NCBI RefSeq assembly: GCF_030524025.1
Contig: NZ_JAUNHI010000003.1
Span: forward strand, 105,648 to 169,647
From: Actinomyces sp.
GTDB taxonomy: Bacteria; Actinomycetota; Actinomycetes; Actinomycetales; Actinomycetaceae
Direction: 5' to 3'
DNA length: 64,000 nt
A program made the position numbers and the translations under genes. The notes under the pieces are model-generated. The model saw only the letters and a program-made list of their open reading frames with translations, made no database searches and had not been told where the DNA came from. Shown here piece by piece: positions 48,420-57,979 of this stretch (position 1 is the stretch's first letter; each line of letters begins with the position of its first letter).

Positions 48420-49602
48420 CGGCGGGGCGCTCCAGGGCCAGCTCGATGAGCTCGCTGACCAGGTCGCCGTACTCCAACCCGGAGACCTGCCACATGTAGG
48501 GGTACATGGAGAAGGGGGTGAAGCCCGGCATGGTATTGACCTCGTTGACGATGACCCGGCCGTCCTCGGTCACGAAGAAGTCAACTCTGGCCAGCCCCTC
48601 GCAGCCCAGGGCCGTGAACGCCCGGGCGGCGGTGGACATGAGCAGCTCGCGGGTCTCCTGGGGCAGCGGTGCGGGGCAGACCACCTGGACGGCGTCGTGG
48701 GCGAGGTACTTCGTCTCGTAGTCGTAGAACTCCCCGGCGCCCTGGTCGGCGTCCATGACGATCTCACCGGGCAGGGCCACGCGGGGGTCGGAGTCGCCGA
48801 CACCGCCCAGGACCGCCACCTCGATCTCCCGGCCGGTGACCCCAGACTCGACCAGGACCTTGGGGTCGACGGCGCGCGCCGCCTCGATGGCGGCCGCCAG
48901 GCCCCCGTGGCTCGTCACGCGGGTGATGCCCAGGGAGGAGCCGGCGCGCGCGGGCTTGACGAAGACTGGCAGGCTCAGGGACCGGCACTGCTCGAGGACG
49001 GCGGCTCGCTCGCGGCTCCAACGGTGCGGCTCGACCAGGACGTGCTCGGCGGTGGCGATGCCCGCCGCGCCCAGGAGCACCTTGGTCACCTGCTTGTCCA
49101 TGCATGCCGCGCTGGCCAGCACCCCGCAGCCGACATAGGGGATCCCCAGCATCTCAAGCATCCCCTGGATGGTGCCGTCCTCGCCGTAGGGGCCGTGCAG
49201 CAGCGGCAGGACGACGTCGACAACACCCAGGCCGGTGGTCCCGGCGGCGGTGCGCACGACGAGCTCGCCTCCCCCCAGGGGCACCGACAGCTCGCCGCGG
49301 CCCAGGCCGTCGGCAGCGATCTCCACCGGCGGGCGGGTGTCATCGAGCTCAAGGGCGGCGGGGTCGTCGTCGACAAGGACCCACTGCCCGCCCGGCGTGA
49401 TGCCGATGGGCACGACCTCGTAGCGCTCCCGGTCGATGGAGCGCAGCACCCCGGCCGCCGTGGCGCAGGAGATCGTGTGCTCCCCGCTGCGCCCGCCGAA
49501 GACAACGGCGACACGGGTGCGTCTCGGGGCACCCGGTCCCGGAGGCACGGCGGGCGGGGTGCTCGGCGCCTGCGACGCGCCGGTGGCCTGGATGTCTGTC
49601 AT
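48406..49602 (-). CDS. ddl: D-alanine--D-alanine ligase
   Basis: Forms the D-Ala-D-Ala dipeptide for peptidoglycan. 398 residues, ATP-grasp: VVFGGRSGEHTISCATA at the N-terminus (after a Pro/Ala-rich 28-residue lead), LLHGPYGEDGTIQGMLE, FVKPARAGSSLGITRV, and the metal site RVDFFVTEDGRVIVNEVNTM. TAGCGT 7 nt before ATG 49602 suggests a leaderless start. Followed by thiL with an overlap. Confidence 0.97.
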   Translation of the reverse strand: MTDIQATGASQAPSTPPAVPPGPGAPRRTRVAVVFGGRSGEHTISCATAAGVLRSIDRERYEVVPIGITPGGQWVLVDDDPAALELDDTRPPVEIAADGLGRGELSVPLGGGELVVRTAAGTTGLGVVDVVLPLLHGPYGEDGTIQGMLEMLGIPYVGCGVLASAACMDKQVTKVLLGAAGIATAEHVLVEPHRWSRERAAVLEQCRSLSLPVFVKPARAGSSLGITRVTSHGGLAAAIEAARAVDPKVLVESGVTGREIEVAVLGGVGDSDPRVALPGEIVMDADQGAGEFYDYETKYLAHDAVQVVCPAPLPQETRELLMSTAARAFTALGCEGLARVDFFVTEDGRVIVNEVNTMPGFTPFSMYPYMWQVSGLEYGDLVSELIELALERPADVNR

Positions 49603-49609
49603 GGCGGCA

Positions 49610-49615
49610 ACGCTA
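49610..49615 (-). promoter_or_regulatory. Leaderless -10 box of ddl
   Basis: TAGCGT (minus strand) followed by 7 nt and the ddl ATG; no ribosome binding site. Confidence 0.5.
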
Positions 49616-49704
49616 CCGCGCCGCGGTTACCCTGTGGGCAACACCGTGCGGGCCGTGACCCGCGGACCGGCACGGCACCGACCGCACCCGTCCCAGGAGG
49701 CGTC

Positions 49705-50409
49705 ATGTCCCCCCAGCCCAGTGCCCTCCCGGCCCCGCGCTCCCGCAGGTCGATGCTCCGTGCCGCCCGGGCGGCCGGGGTGCTGGCCGCCGTCGCCCTG
49801 CCGGTGGCCGCCTGCTCAGCCGGGTCCTCGACCGTGTCGAGCTCGACGTCGCCCTCGAGCTCGACACACTCCGGGGGGACGCCGACGACCTCGACGCCCT
49901 CGGCCGACGCCTCCCCGGCGCACCACCCGCTGACCAAGGACGAGGCCACGGCCCAGGCCACGGAGGACGGCGGATCGGGCTGGACCTCGACGGCCTCGGA
50001 GCAGACCTCCACGGGCGACTGCGGCATCGAGGTCGATGTGCGCACCGGCGTCCACGAGGGCTACGACCGGGTGGTGGTCGAGATGAGCGGTCAGGGCACC
50101 CCGGGCTGGTGGGCCGACTGGGTGACCGACGCGGCCACCCAGGGCCGGGGCGAGCCGATCACGGTGTCGGGGGAGCATATGCTCCGGGTGCTGGGCCAGG
50201 GCACCTCCTACCCCTCTGAGGAGTCCGCGAGCGCCCAGTACACCGGGTCCGGCCCGATCCCCGTGGGGGGCAGGGGCGTGACCGAGGTGTGGTTCGACGG
50301 GACCTTCGAGTCCCAGTTCCAGCTCGTCATCGGCACCCACTCCCAGAGCTACCGGGTCTTCACCCTGTCCGAGCCCACCCGGCTCGTCATCGACGTCGCC
50401 CACCCGTAG
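49705..50409 (+). CDS. Lipoprotein with AMIN-like domain
   Basis: 234 residues. Twin-Arg-containing signal region (RSRRSMLRAARAAG) ending in lipobox LPVAAC, so Cys37 is the lipid anchor. A Ser/Thr-rich linker (38-75) follows, then a C-terminal domain (105-234) resembling AMIN-like cell-wall-binding domains of actinobacterial lipoproteins (GYDRVVVEMSG near the start, EPTRLVIDVAHP at the end). CAGGAGG precedes ATG 49705. Its 3' end overlaps gpsA by 23 nt on the opposite strand. Role in the envelope is inferred. Confidence 0.82.
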   Translation: MSPQPSALPAPRSRRSMLRAARAAGVLAAVALPVAACSAGSSTVSSSTSPSSSTHSGGTPTTSTPSADASPAHHPLTKDEATAQATEDGGSGWTSTASEQTSTGDCGIEVDVRTGVHEGYDRVVVEMSGQGTPGWWADWVTDAATQGRGEPITVSGEHMLRVLGQGTSYPSEESASAQYTGSGPIPVGGRGVTEVWFDGTFESQFQLVIGTHSQSYRVFTLSEPTRLVIDVAHP

Positions 50410-51427
50410 GCCGGGCGTGGACGCCCTCGGCCTTGCGGGGGCGGGCCAGCAGGGCGTCGTTGACCTCGGTGACGGTGGCCGTGCCCTCGACCACGGCGAC
50501 GATCCCCGCGGTGATCGGCATCTCCACCCCGTGGGCGGTGGCCAGGTCGAGCACGGCGCGCGCCGACCTGGCGCCCTCGGCCACCCCCCGGGAGGCCGCC
50601 GCCGCCTGCTCGACGCTCATCCCCTCTCCCAGCCTGCGGCCGAAGGTCTGGTTGCGCGACAGGGGGCTCGAGCAGGTCGCCACGAGGTCCCCCATGCCGG
50701 CCAGCCCCGCGAAGGTCTCGGGACGGGCGCCCAGCGCCAGGCCCAGGCGGGTGATCTCGACCAGGCCGCGGGTGATGATCGTGGCCTTGGAGTTGTCCCC
50801 GAAGCCGCAGCCCGCCGCCGCGCCCACGGCCAGGGCGATGACGTTCTTGACCGCTCCGCTCAGCTCGACGCCGAGCACGTCGGTGTTCGTGTAGGGGCGG
50901 AAGGCGGGCGTGGCGCACAGGGTGGCCACCCGGGCGGCCACCGCCTCGTCCTGGGCGGCCACGACCGTGGCGGTGGGCTGCCGGGCGGCGATCTCGTCGG
51001 CCAGGTTGGGACCCGAGACGACGGCGACCCGCTCGGCGGGCAGGTCGAGGACCTCGGCGAGGACCTCGCTCATGCGCAGACCGGTGCCCGTCTCGACGCC
51101 TTTCATGAGGGACACCGCCAGGGCCCCCTCGTCCAGGGCGCCGCCCAGGGGGCGCAGGACTCCCCGGGCGCTCTGGGAGGGCACCGCCACGACGACCAGG
51201 CCCGCGCCGTCGACGGCCCGGTGGATGTCGGTGGTGGCCCGGACATCGGGGGGTAGGCGGCAGTCCGGCACGTAGCGCTCGTTGGTGCCGGCGTTGATCT
51301 CCTCGGCGATCTCGGGGCGCCGGGCCCACACGACGGTGGGGGTGCCGGCCTCGGCCAAGAGGCAGGCGAAGGTGGTGCCCCACGCTCCCGAGCCGATGAC
51401 GGCGGCCCGTGCGACCCCGGCGCTCAC
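50387..51427 (-). CDS. gpsA: Glycerol-3-phosphate dehydrogenase (NAD(P)+)
   Basis: Supplies glycerol-3-phosphate for phospholipids from dihydroxyacetone phosphate. 346 residues: AVIGSGAWGTTFACLLAEAG nucleotide loop, VAVPSQSAR, SLMKGVETGTGLRMSEVL, catalytic Lys in SGAVKNVIALAVGAA, and AGMGDLVATCSSPLSRN. The GTG start overlaps the plsC stop by 4 nt (GTGA), so it is coupled to plsC, another phospholipid gene. Confidence 0.97.
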   Translation of the reverse strand: MSAGVARAAVIGSGAWGTTFACLLAEAGTPTVVWARRPEIAEEINAGTNERYVPDCRLPPDVRATTDIHRAVDGAGLVVVAVPSQSARGVLRPLGGALDEGALAVSLMKGVETGTGLRMSEVLAEVLDLPAERVAVVSGPNLADEIAARQPTATVVAAQDEAVAARVATLCATPAFRPYTNTDVLGVELSGAVKNVIALAVGAAAGCGFGDNSKATIITRGLVEITRLGLALGARPETFAGLAGMGDLVATCSSPLSRNQTFGRRLGEGMSVEQAAAASRGVAEGARSARAVLDLATAHGVEMPITAGIVAVVEGTATVTEVNDALLARPRKAEGVHARPTGGRRR

Positions 51428-52257
51428 GCGGTGGCCCCGTCCTGGACCGCGTCCGGGTCCTCGCCGGACGCACGGGTGCCCGGGGCGGGGTCCTCAGCGC
51501 CGGTCGGCGGGTCGGGACGGCGCACCCCCCGCTTGCCCTTGCCGGGGTCGCCGTCGTACTTCATGTCGTAGGGGCGGGGGGCCTTGAGCCCGCGCAGCTG
51601 CTCGACGATCTCGGTGATGGCCCGCATGATCTCGGCGGTGGCCTCGCGCACGGCCTCCCGGTCGGTCGTGTCGGTGCCGAAGCGCGACAGATCGAGGGGC
51701 CGGCCGATCATGACGCGCACCTCCTTGCGCGGGAAGGGGTGGAAGCCCCCGCCGAAGGAGTCGATGATCTCCTGGGCACCCCACTGGCCCATCGGCAGGA
51801 CGGGCACCCCAGTGGCCATGGCCAGCCGGGCGGCCCCGGTCTTGCCCGTCATCGGCCACTGGAGGGGGTCGCGCGACAAGGTCCCCTCGGGGAAGACCAT
51901 GACGACATCGCCCCCGCGCAGCCTCCGTTCGGCCTCGACCAGGGCGTTGCCGGCCTGGGCCGACTGCCGGTAGACGGGGATCTGGCCGCCGGCCTTGAAG
52001 ACCCGTCCGAGCAGGGGGATGTCGAAGAGCGTGGACTTGGCCAGGGAGTAGGCCGGCACGTCGACGTCGACCAGGGCGCGCATCGCGGTCAGGGAGTCGA
52101 GATCGGACAGGTGGTTGGCCACGGCGACGAAACCGCCGGAGGACGGGATGTTCTCGGTTCCCGTCACCTGCTGTCGGGAGACGGCCTTGAGGAAGGGGAT
52201 GATCGCCCCGCGGGATGCGAAGCGGTAGAAGGGGGTCATCGGTCGCGTCGTGGGCAC
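51424..52257 (-). CDS. plsC: 1-acyl-sn-glycerol-3-phosphate acyltransferase
   Basis: 277 residues; acylates lysophosphatidate in phospholipid synthesis. Acyltransferase motifs: NHLSDLDSLT (HxxxxD), VYRQSAQ, FPEGTLSRD (EGT), and VPVLPMGQWG. The C-terminal 50 residues are basic and disordered. GTG 52257 has TAGTCT 7 nt upstream, again leaderless. Paired with gpsA. Confidence 0.94.
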   Translation of the reverse strand: MPTTRPMTPFYRFASRGAIIPFLKAVSRQQVTGTENIPSSGGFVAVANHLSDLDSLTAMRALVDVDVPAYSLAKSTLFDIPLLGRVFKAGGQIPVYRQSAQAGNALVEAERRLRGGDVVMVFPEGTLSRDPLQWPMTGKTGAARLAMATGVPVLPMGQWGAQEIIDSFGGGFHPFPRKEVRVMIGRPLDLSRFGTDTTDREAVREATAEIMRAITEIVEQLRGLKAPRPYDMKYDGDPGKGKRGVRRPDPPTGAEDPAPGTRASGEDPDAVQDGATA

Positions 52258-52264
52258 GCCCCGA

Positions 52265-52270
52265 AGACTA
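52265..52270 (-). promoter_or_regulatory. Leaderless -10 box of plsC-gpsA
   Basis: TAGTCT (minus strand) followed by 7 nt and GTG 52257. Confidence 0.5.
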
Positions 52271-52299
52271 CCGGGTCCCGCCCGGGCCGGCGCGGGGCC

Positions 52300-53622
52300 T
52301 TAGGCCAGGCGGGTCACCGCGGCGTCGAGGGAGGTCAGCTTGCTCATGAAGTGCTCGTAGCCGCGGTCGATGAGGTTGATACCCTCGACACGGCTCGTGC
52401 CTTCGGCGGCCAGGGCCGCGATGAGGTGGGAGAAGCCGCCGCGCAGGTCGGGCACGACGATGTCGGCGCCCCGCAGCGGCGTCGGGCCGGAGATGACCGC
52501 TGAGTGGTAGAAGTTGCGCTGGCCGAAGCGGCAAGCGGTCCCTCCCAGGCACTCCCGGTAGACCTGGATGGTCGCACCCATCTGGCGCAGGGCCTTGGTG
52601 AAGCCCAAGCGGTTCTCGTAGACCGTCTCGTGGACGATCGACAGGCCCTCGGCCTGGGTCAGGGCCACGACGAGGGGCTGCTGCCAGTCGGTCATGAACC
52701 CGGGGTGGACATTGGTCTCCACGACGATGGAGCGCAGGTCGCCGCCGGGGTGGTAGAAGCGGATCCCGTCGTCGCGCACATCGAAGGCGCCACCGACCTT
52801 GCGGAAGGTGTTGAGGAAGGTGGTCATGTCGCCCTGGTGGGCCCCGCGCACGAAGAGGTCGCCGTGGGTGGCCAGCGCCGCCGAGGCCCACGAGGCCGTC
52901 TCGATGCGGTCGGGCAGCGCCGAGTGGTTGTAGCCGATCAGCTCCTCGACGCCCTCGACGTGGATCGTGCGGTCGGTGTCCACCGAGATGATCGCGCCCA
53001 TCTTCTGCAGGACGTCGACCAGGTCCATGATCTCGGGCTCGACGGCCGCCCCCCGCAGCTCGGTCAGGCCCGCCGAGCGCACGGCGGTCAGCAGGGTCTG
53101 CTCGGTGGCACCCACGCTCGGGTAGGGCAGCTCGATGACGGTCCCGTGCAGCCCGTCGGGGGCGGTCAGGGCGATGCCCTGGGACTGCTTGTCGACGACC
53201 GCGCCGAACTGGCGCAGGATCTCCAGGTGGAAGTCGATGGGCCGGTCCCCGATGCGGCAGCCTCCCAGGTCGGGGATGAAGGCCTCGCCCAGGCGGTGCA
53301 GGAGGGGCCCGCAGAAGAGGATCGGGATGCGCGAGCTGCCGGCGTGGGCGTCGATGTCGGCCACGTGCGCCGACTCGACCTTGGAGGGGTCGAGCTTGAG
53401 GACGCCCTCGGACTGGTCGTAGTCGATGGTCACCCCGTGCAGGGACAGCAGGCCCGAGACGACGTCGACGTCGCGGATGAGCGGGACGTTGCGCAGGACC
53501 GAGGGCGTCGTGCCCAGGAGCGCCGCGACCATGGCCTTGGAGACCAGGTTCTTGGCTCCGCGCACCGTGATCTCACCGGTGAGCGGGCGTCCGCCCTCGA
53601 CCTGGAGCAGACCGTCGACCAT
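52300..53622 (-). CDS. murA: UDP-N-acetylglucosamine 1-carboxyvinyltransferase
   Basis: First committed step of peptidoglycan synthesis. 440 residues; GRPLTGEITVRGAKNLVSKA at the N-terminus, catalytic Cys122 in GGCRIGDRPIDFH (the fosfomycin-target Cys is present), and LRGADIVVPDLRGGFSHLIA near the C-terminus. GGAGGTACCC precedes ATG 53622. It lies between leuD and plsC as in many Actinomycetota. Confidence 0.97.
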   Translation of the reverse strand: MVDGLLQVEGGRPLTGEITVRGAKNLVSKAMVAALLGTTPSVLRNVPLIRDVDVVSGLLSLHGVTIDYDQSEGVLKLDPSKVESAHVADIDAHAGSSRIPILFCGPLLHRLGEAFIPDLGGCRIGDRPIDFHLEILRQFGAVVDKQSQGIALTAPDGLHGTVIELPYPSVGATEQTLLTAVRSAGLTELRGAAVEPEIMDLVDVLQKMGAIISVDTDRTIHVEGVEELIGYNHSALPDRIETASWASAALATHGDLFVRGAHQGDMTTFLNTFRKVGGAFDVRDDGIRFYHPGGDLRSIVVETNVHPGFMTDWQQPLVVALTQAEGLSIVHETVYENRLGFTKALRQMGATIQVYRECLGGTACRFGQRNFYHSAVISGPTPLRGADIVVPDLRGGFSHLIAALAAEGTSRVEGINLIDRGYEHFMSKLTSLDAAVTRLA

Positions 53623-53705
53623 GGGTACCTCCGCGAAATGTGTTCCTGTGCGGGACGCGCCCGCCCCTCCGCACGGCGTGAGGGTGCAGAGTCGTCCCAG
53701 CATAG

Positions 53706-53756
53706 GCGTTCGCCGTGGGCTGCCCGGACTCGCTGCGGGCGGCCCACGGCGAACGC
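53706..53756. terminator. Terminator between leuD and murA
   Basis: A perfect 15-bp stem (53706-53720 with 53742-53756); the 21-nt loop can form a further CCCG/CGGG stem. It ends the leuCD transcript. Confidence 0.88.
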
Positions 53757-53792
53757 TCAGGTGGTGTGCCTCACCCCGTGGCCGGGGCAGGC

Positions 53793-54446
53793 TCAGGGCT
53801 GCGGCATGTCGGCGGCCCGGGCAGGCACCACCTGGGCGGCGGGCTCGTGGAGGGCGGGCAGCGTGCGCGGCTTGTAGGCGGGGCGGGAGCCCTCGTAGGC
53901 GGCGATCTCCTCCTCGTGGGTCAGGGTCAGGGAGATGTCATCCAGGCCCTCCATGAGGGTCCAACGCACGTAGTCGTCGATGGCGAAGGTGGTGCGCAGG
54001 CCACCGGCCTCGACCGTGCGGTTCTCCAGGTCGACCGTCACCTCCGCGCCGGGCTCGGACTCCAGGATCTTCCACAGCTGCTCGGTGTCCTCCTGGGTCA
54101 GGACTCCCGCGACGAGCCCCTGCTTGCCCGCGTTGCCGCGGAAGATGTCGGCGAAGCGCGGAGCCAGGACCACCTTGAAGCCGTAGTCCTTGAGCGCCCA
54201 CACCGCGTGCTCACGCGAGGAGCCGGTGCCGAAGTCGGGGCCCGCCACGAGGACGGAGGCACGGGCGTAGGCCTCCTGGTTGAGGATGAAGTCGGGCTCA
54301 CCGGCGCGCCACGAGGCGAACAGGGCGTCCTCGAAACCCGTGCGGGTGATGCGCTTGAGGTAGACCGCGGGGATGATCTGGTCGGTGTCGACGGCGCTGC
54401 GGCGCAGGGGGGCGCCGATGCCGGTGTGGCGGATGAACTTGTCCAT
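53793..54446 (-). CDS. leuD: 3-isopropylmalate dehydratase small subunit
   Basis: Leucine synthesis with LeuC. 217 residues; the swivelling domain with [20 protein letters not shown] and [30 protein letters not shown] precedes ATG 54446. It follows leuC by 22 nt. Confidence 0.97.
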   Translation of the reverse strand: MDKFIRHTGIGAPLRRSAVDTDQIIPAVYLKRITRTGFEDALFASWRAGEPDFILNQEAYARASVLVAGPDFGTGSSREHAVWALKDYGFKVVLAPRFADIFRGNAGKQGLVAGVLTQEDTEQLWKILESEPGAEVTVDLENRTVEAGGLRTTFAIDDYVRWTLMEGLDDISLTLTHEEEIAAYEGSRPAYKPRTLPALHEPAAQVVPARAADMPQP

Positions 54447-54468
54447 GGTGGGATCTCCTTGCTCCGGC

Positions 54469-55875
54469 TCAGGCGCCCAGGTCGGCGGGGGCGGACAGCG
54501 TGCCGCGCACGGCGGTGGCCGCGGCCACGACCGGCGAGACGAGGTGGGTGCGCCCGCCCGTGCCCTGACGCCCCTCGAAGTTGCGGTTGGAGGTCGAGGC
54601 GGCCCGCTCCCCCGGGGCGAGCTTGTCGGGGTTCATCGCCAGGCACATCGAGCAGCCGGCGTTGCGCCACTCGGCGCCGAAGTCCGTGAAGACCTGGTCC
54701 AAGCCCTCGGCCTCGGCCTGGATGCGGATGCGCGCCGAGGCGGGCACGACGAGCATGCGCACCCCCGGCGCCTTCCTGCGGCCCCGCAGGACCTCGGCCG
54801 CGGCGCGCAGGTCCTCGATACGGCCGTTGGTGCAGCTGCCCAGGAAGACGGCGTCGACCCGAATGTCGCGCAGCGGCGTGCCGGGGGTCAGGTCCATGTA
54901 CTCGATGGCCCGCTCGGCCGCCCGGCGCTCGTTGGCGTCGGCGATGTCCTCGGGCACCGGCACGTTGGCCGAGATGGGCAGGCCCTGGCCCGGGTTGGTC
55001 CCCCAGGTCACGTAGGGCTCGATGTCGGCGGCCTCCAGGACCACCTCGGTGTCGAAGACGGCGTCGTCATCGCTGCGCAGCGAGCGCCAGTAGGTCACGG
55101 CCTCGTCCCAGTCCTGGCCGACCGGGGCGTGCGGACGCCCGGCGAGGTAGTCGACAGTGGTCTGGTCGGGGGCGATCATGCCGGCCCGGGCACCGGCCTC
55201 GATGCTCATGTTGCAGATCGTCATACGCGCCTCCATCGACAACTGCTCGATGGCCCGGCCGCGATACTCGATGACGTGTCCCTGGGCGCCGTTGGTGCCG
55301 ATCTTGGCGATGATGGCCAGGATGATATCCTTGGCGCCGCTGCCCGCAGGCAGCTCGCCGTCGATGCGCACGCTCATCGTCTTGAACGGTGCGATGGGCA
55401 GGGTCTGGGTGGCCAGGACATGCTCGACCTGGCTCGTGCCGATGCCGAAGGCAAGCGCCCCGAAGGCGCCGTGGGTCGAGGTGTGGGAGTCCCCGCACAC
55501 GACGGTCATGCCCGGCTGGGTCAGGCCCAGCTGGGGGCCGACAGCGTGGACGATGCCCTGGTCGGCGTCGCCCAGGGAGTGCAGGCGCACCCCGAACTCG
55601 GCGCAGTTGGCCCGCAGCGTGTCGATCTGGGTGCGGCTGGTCAGGTCGGCGATCGGCAGGTCGATGTCGAGGGTCGGGGTGTTGTGGTCCTCGGTGGCCA
55701 GCGTCAGGTCGGGACGGCGGACACGGCGACCGGCCAGGCGCAGGCCCTCGAAGGCCTGGGGGCTGGTGACCTCGTGGACGAGGTGGAGGTCGATGTAGAG
55801 GAGGTCGGGGGCCCCGTCGGCGCCCTGAGCGACGACGTGGTCGCGCCAAACCTTCTGCGCGAGGGTCATTCCCAT
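54469..55875 (-). CDS. leuC: 3-isopropylmalate dehydratase large subunit
   Basis: 468 residues; isomerises 2- to 3-isopropylmalate using a 4Fe-4S cluster. Motifs [30 protein letters not shown] (cluster Cys) and [11 protein letters not shown] (two cluster Cys). AAGGAAG precedes ATG 55875. Divergent from the IclR regulator, which probably controls it. Confidence 0.97.
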   Translation of the reverse strand: MGMTLAQKVWRDHVVAQGADGAPDLLYIDLHLVHEVTSPQAFEGLRLAGRRVRRPDLTLATEDHNTPTLDIDLPIADLTSRTQIDTLRANCAEFGVRLHSLGDADQGIVHAVGPQLGLTQPGMTVVCGDSHTSTHGAFGALAFGIGTSQVEHVLATQTLPIAPFKTMSVRIDGELPAGSGAKDIILAIIAKIGTNGAQGHVIEYRGRAIEQLSMEARMTICNMSIEAGARAGMIAPDQTTVDYLAGRPHAPVGQDWDEAVTYWRSLRSDDDAVFDTEVVLEAADIEPYVTWGTNPGQGLPISANVPVPEDIADANERRAAERAIEYMDLTPGTPLRDIRVDAVFLGSCTNGRIEDLRAAAEVLRGRRKAPGVRMLVVPASARIRIQAEAEGLDQVFTDFGAEWRNAGCSMCLAMNPDKLAPGERAASTSNRNFEGRQGTGGRTHLVSPVVAAATAVRGTLSAPADLGA

Positions 55876-56005
55876 CGCTACGCTTCCTTTCCTGGAGGTT
55901 GGCCCGGTCCCGGAGCTGCGGGCTCGGGGTCGCCTCGGGCACGGCTCCGGCGGCGGTGTGGACGTGAAAGTGCCGACACTGCGCCAGTGATCCGGTCAAA
56001 GTACT

Positions 56006-56015
56006 TGAGATCTCA
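56006..56015. promoter_or_regulatory. Candidate operator between leuCD and its IclR regulator
   Basis: The palindrome TGAGATCTCA lies in the 165-nt divergent gap, with TTGACC (minus strand, 55994-55999) beside it as a possible leuC -35 and a second GAGAT-like word (ATCTC) just after. Its position fits binding by the LtbR/NdgR-type regulator encoded next to it. Confidence 0.5.
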
Positions 56016-56040
56016 TCTCGTGGGATGGCAGTATCAGATT

Positions 56041-56781
56041 ATGGACGCGTTGAATGACGTGGAGAGCAGCAGCGGGGTCGGAGTGATCGACAAGGCCGCG
56101 CTGGTCATGAGCGCGCTGGAGGCCGGGCCTGCGACCCTCGCCCAGCTGGTGGCGACGACCCACCTCGCGCGGCCCACGGCCCACCGGATCGCCGTGGCCC
56201 TGGAGTACCACCGGCTCGTGTCCCGCGACTCCCAGGGCCGCTTCGTCCTGGGGCCGCGGCTCAACGAGCTGGCCTCGGCCGCCGGCGAGGACCACCTCCT
56301 GGCCGCGGCGGGCCCCGTCCTGGCGGCCCTGCGCGACAAGACCCACGAGTCGGCCCAGCTCTACCGCCGCCAGGGCGACGTGCGCATCTGCGTGGCCAAC
56401 GCCGAGCGGCCGATCGGGCTGCGCGACTCCATCCCGGTGGGCGCGACGATGTCGATGCAGGGCGGCTCGGGAGCCCAGGTCCTCCTGGCCTGGGAGGAGC
56501 CCGACCGGCTCCACCGGGGCCTGGTGGGCGCCCGCTTCAACGCCACCATGCTCTCGGCCGTGCGGCGCCGGGGCTGGGCCCAGTCCGTGGGCGAGCGGGA
56601 GCCGGGGGTGGCCAGCGTCTCGGCGCCCGTGCGCGGCACCGGGGGCAAGGTAGTGGCCGCGGTGTCGATCTCCGGGCCGATCGAGCGCATGGGTCGCCAG
56701 CCGGGCCGGGTCCACGGCGCCGTCGTCATGGCCGCGGCGCGCCGCCTGTCGGAGGTGCTGCGCTCCTCCGACGAGGGCTGA
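56041..56781 (+). CDS. IclR-family regulator of leucine biosynthesis (LtbR/NdgR type)
   Basis: 246 residues: an N-terminal winged HTH (LAQLVATTHLARPTAHRIAV, residues 35-54) and the IclR effector domain. Divergent position next to leuCD is the standard place for LtbR (Corynebacterium) or NdgR (Streptomyces), which regulate leuCD and sometimes amino-acid or tryptophan genes. The start was taken at ATG 56041; the first segment MDALNDVESSSGVGVIDKAA includes the family start. Confidence 0.92.
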   Translation: MDALNDVESSSGVGVIDKAALVMSALEAGPATLAQLVATTHLARPTAHRIAVALEYHRLVSRDSQGRFVLGPRLNELASAAGEDHLLAAAGPVLAALRDKTHESAQLYRRQGDVRICVANAERPIGLRDSIPVGATMSMQGGSGAQVLLAWEEPDRLHRGLVGARFNATMLSAVRRRGWAQSVGEREPGVASVSAPVRGTGGKVVAAVSISGPIERMGRQPGRVHGAVVMAAARRLSEVLRSSDEG

Positions 56782-56816
56782 CCGGCGCCCTGCGGCACGG
56801 GACGGCGGGAGCCTCG

Positions 56817-56822
56817 TAGACT
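56817..56822 (+). promoter_or_regulatory. Leaderless -10 box of the PimB-like gene
   Basis: TAGACT followed by 7 nt and ATG 56830; no ribosome binding site. Confidence 0.5.
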
Positions 56823-56829
56823 CCGCCCC

Positions 56830-57969
56830 ATGCGCAGGACCCTTCTCGTCACCAACGACTTCCCGCCCGTGGTCGGAGGGATCCAGTCCTACCTCGAGGA
56901 CTACGCGCGGCGGCTGCCCGCCGAGGACCTGGTCGTGCTGGCCTCCACGCCCCCCGAGGGGCCCGAGGCGGCGGCCGCCTACGACGCCACCGCCCCCTTC
57001 ACCGTCGTGCGCATGCCCACGCGCGTGCTGCTGCCCACCCCGGACGTGCGCGCCCGCATGCGCCGGCTCATTGAGGACGAGCGCATCGAGACCGTCTGGT
57101 TCGGCGCCGCCGCCCCGCTGGGGCTCTTGGGGGGCACGGCCAAGCGGGCCGGGGCCACGCGGGTCATCGCCACCACCCACGGCCACGAGGTCGGCTGGTC
57201 GATGCTGCCCGGCGCGCGCCAGGCACTGGGCCGCATCCTGGAGCAGGCCGACGTCGTCACCTACATCTCGGAGTACACCCTGGGCCGCCTGCGCCCCCTC
57301 GTTCCCCGGGGAACCCGGACCCTGCGCCTGCCCAGCGGGATCGACGTCGAGCGCTTCCACCCCGACCCGGCGGCCCGCCTGCGGCTGCGGGAGCGCTACG
57401 GCCTGGGCGAGGCGCCCACCGCGGTGTGCGTCTCTCGGCTCGTGGCGCGCAAGGGCCAGGACTCCCTCATCGAGGCCTGGCCCCGCGTCGTGGCCCAGGT
57501 GCCCGACGCCCGCCTCGTCATCGTCGGCTGGGGCTCCTACGCCCGTCGGCTGGCACTGGCCCGGCGCTCCTCGCCGGTGCGTGACCACATCGTCCTGACC
57601 GGCAAGGTGGCGGCCGAGGAGCTGCCCGGGCATGTGGCCATGGGTGACGTGTTCGCCATGCCCTGCCGCACCCGGGGCGGCGGCCTGGACGTCGAGGGCC
57701 TGGGCATCGTCTTCCTCGAGGCCTCGGCCACCGGGCTGCCCGTCATCGCGGGCACGAGCGGCGGCGCACCGGAGACGGTGGTCGAGGGGGTGACCGGATC
57801 GGTGGTCGACGGCCGCGACGAGGAGGCCCTGGTGGCGGCCCTCGTCCGCCAGCTCGCGGACCCCGGCCTGCGCGCCCGGATGGGGGCGGCCGGACGCGAG
57901 CTGATGATCGAGCGGTGGACCTGGCCCTCCCTGGTCGACAGCCTCGTCGAGGCCGTGGACGCCCGGTGA
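56830..57969 (+). CDS. GT4 mannosyltransferase, PimB type
   Basis: 379 residues, two-Rossmann GT-B fold. LLVTNDFPPVVGGIQSYLED at the N-terminus, SRLVARKGQDSLIEAWP around residue 200, and the donor-binding GLDVEGLGIVFLEASATGLP with the EGLGxxxxE-type motif. Close to PimB', which adds the second mannose to phosphatidylinositol mannoside using GDP-mannose; a related glycolipid or glycan acceptor is possible. Convergent with nrdR. Confidence 0.87.
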   Translation: MRRTLLVTNDFPPVVGGIQSYLEDYARRLPAEDLVVLASTPPEGPEAAAAYDATAPFTVVRMPTRVLLPTPDVRARMRRLIEDERIETVWFGAAAPLGLLGGTAKRAGATRVIATTHGHEVGWSMLPGARQALGRILEQADVVTYISEYTLGRLRPLVPRGTRTLRLPSGIDVERFHPDPAARLRLRERYGLGEAPTAVCVSRLVARKGQDSLIEAWPRVVAQVPDARLVIVGWGSYARRLALARRSSPVRDHIVLTGKVAAEELPGHVAMGDVFAMPCRTRGGGLDVEGLGIVFLEASATGLPVIAGTSGGAPETVVEGVTGSVVDGRDEEALVAALVRQLADPGLRARMGAAGRELMIERWTWPSLVDSLVEAVDAR

Positions 57970-57979
57970 GCCGGGCGGC

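Noticed and set aside
48406-48460. TPP riboswitch ahead of thiL
   Set aside because: thiL overlaps the end of ddl, so there is no untranslated leader.
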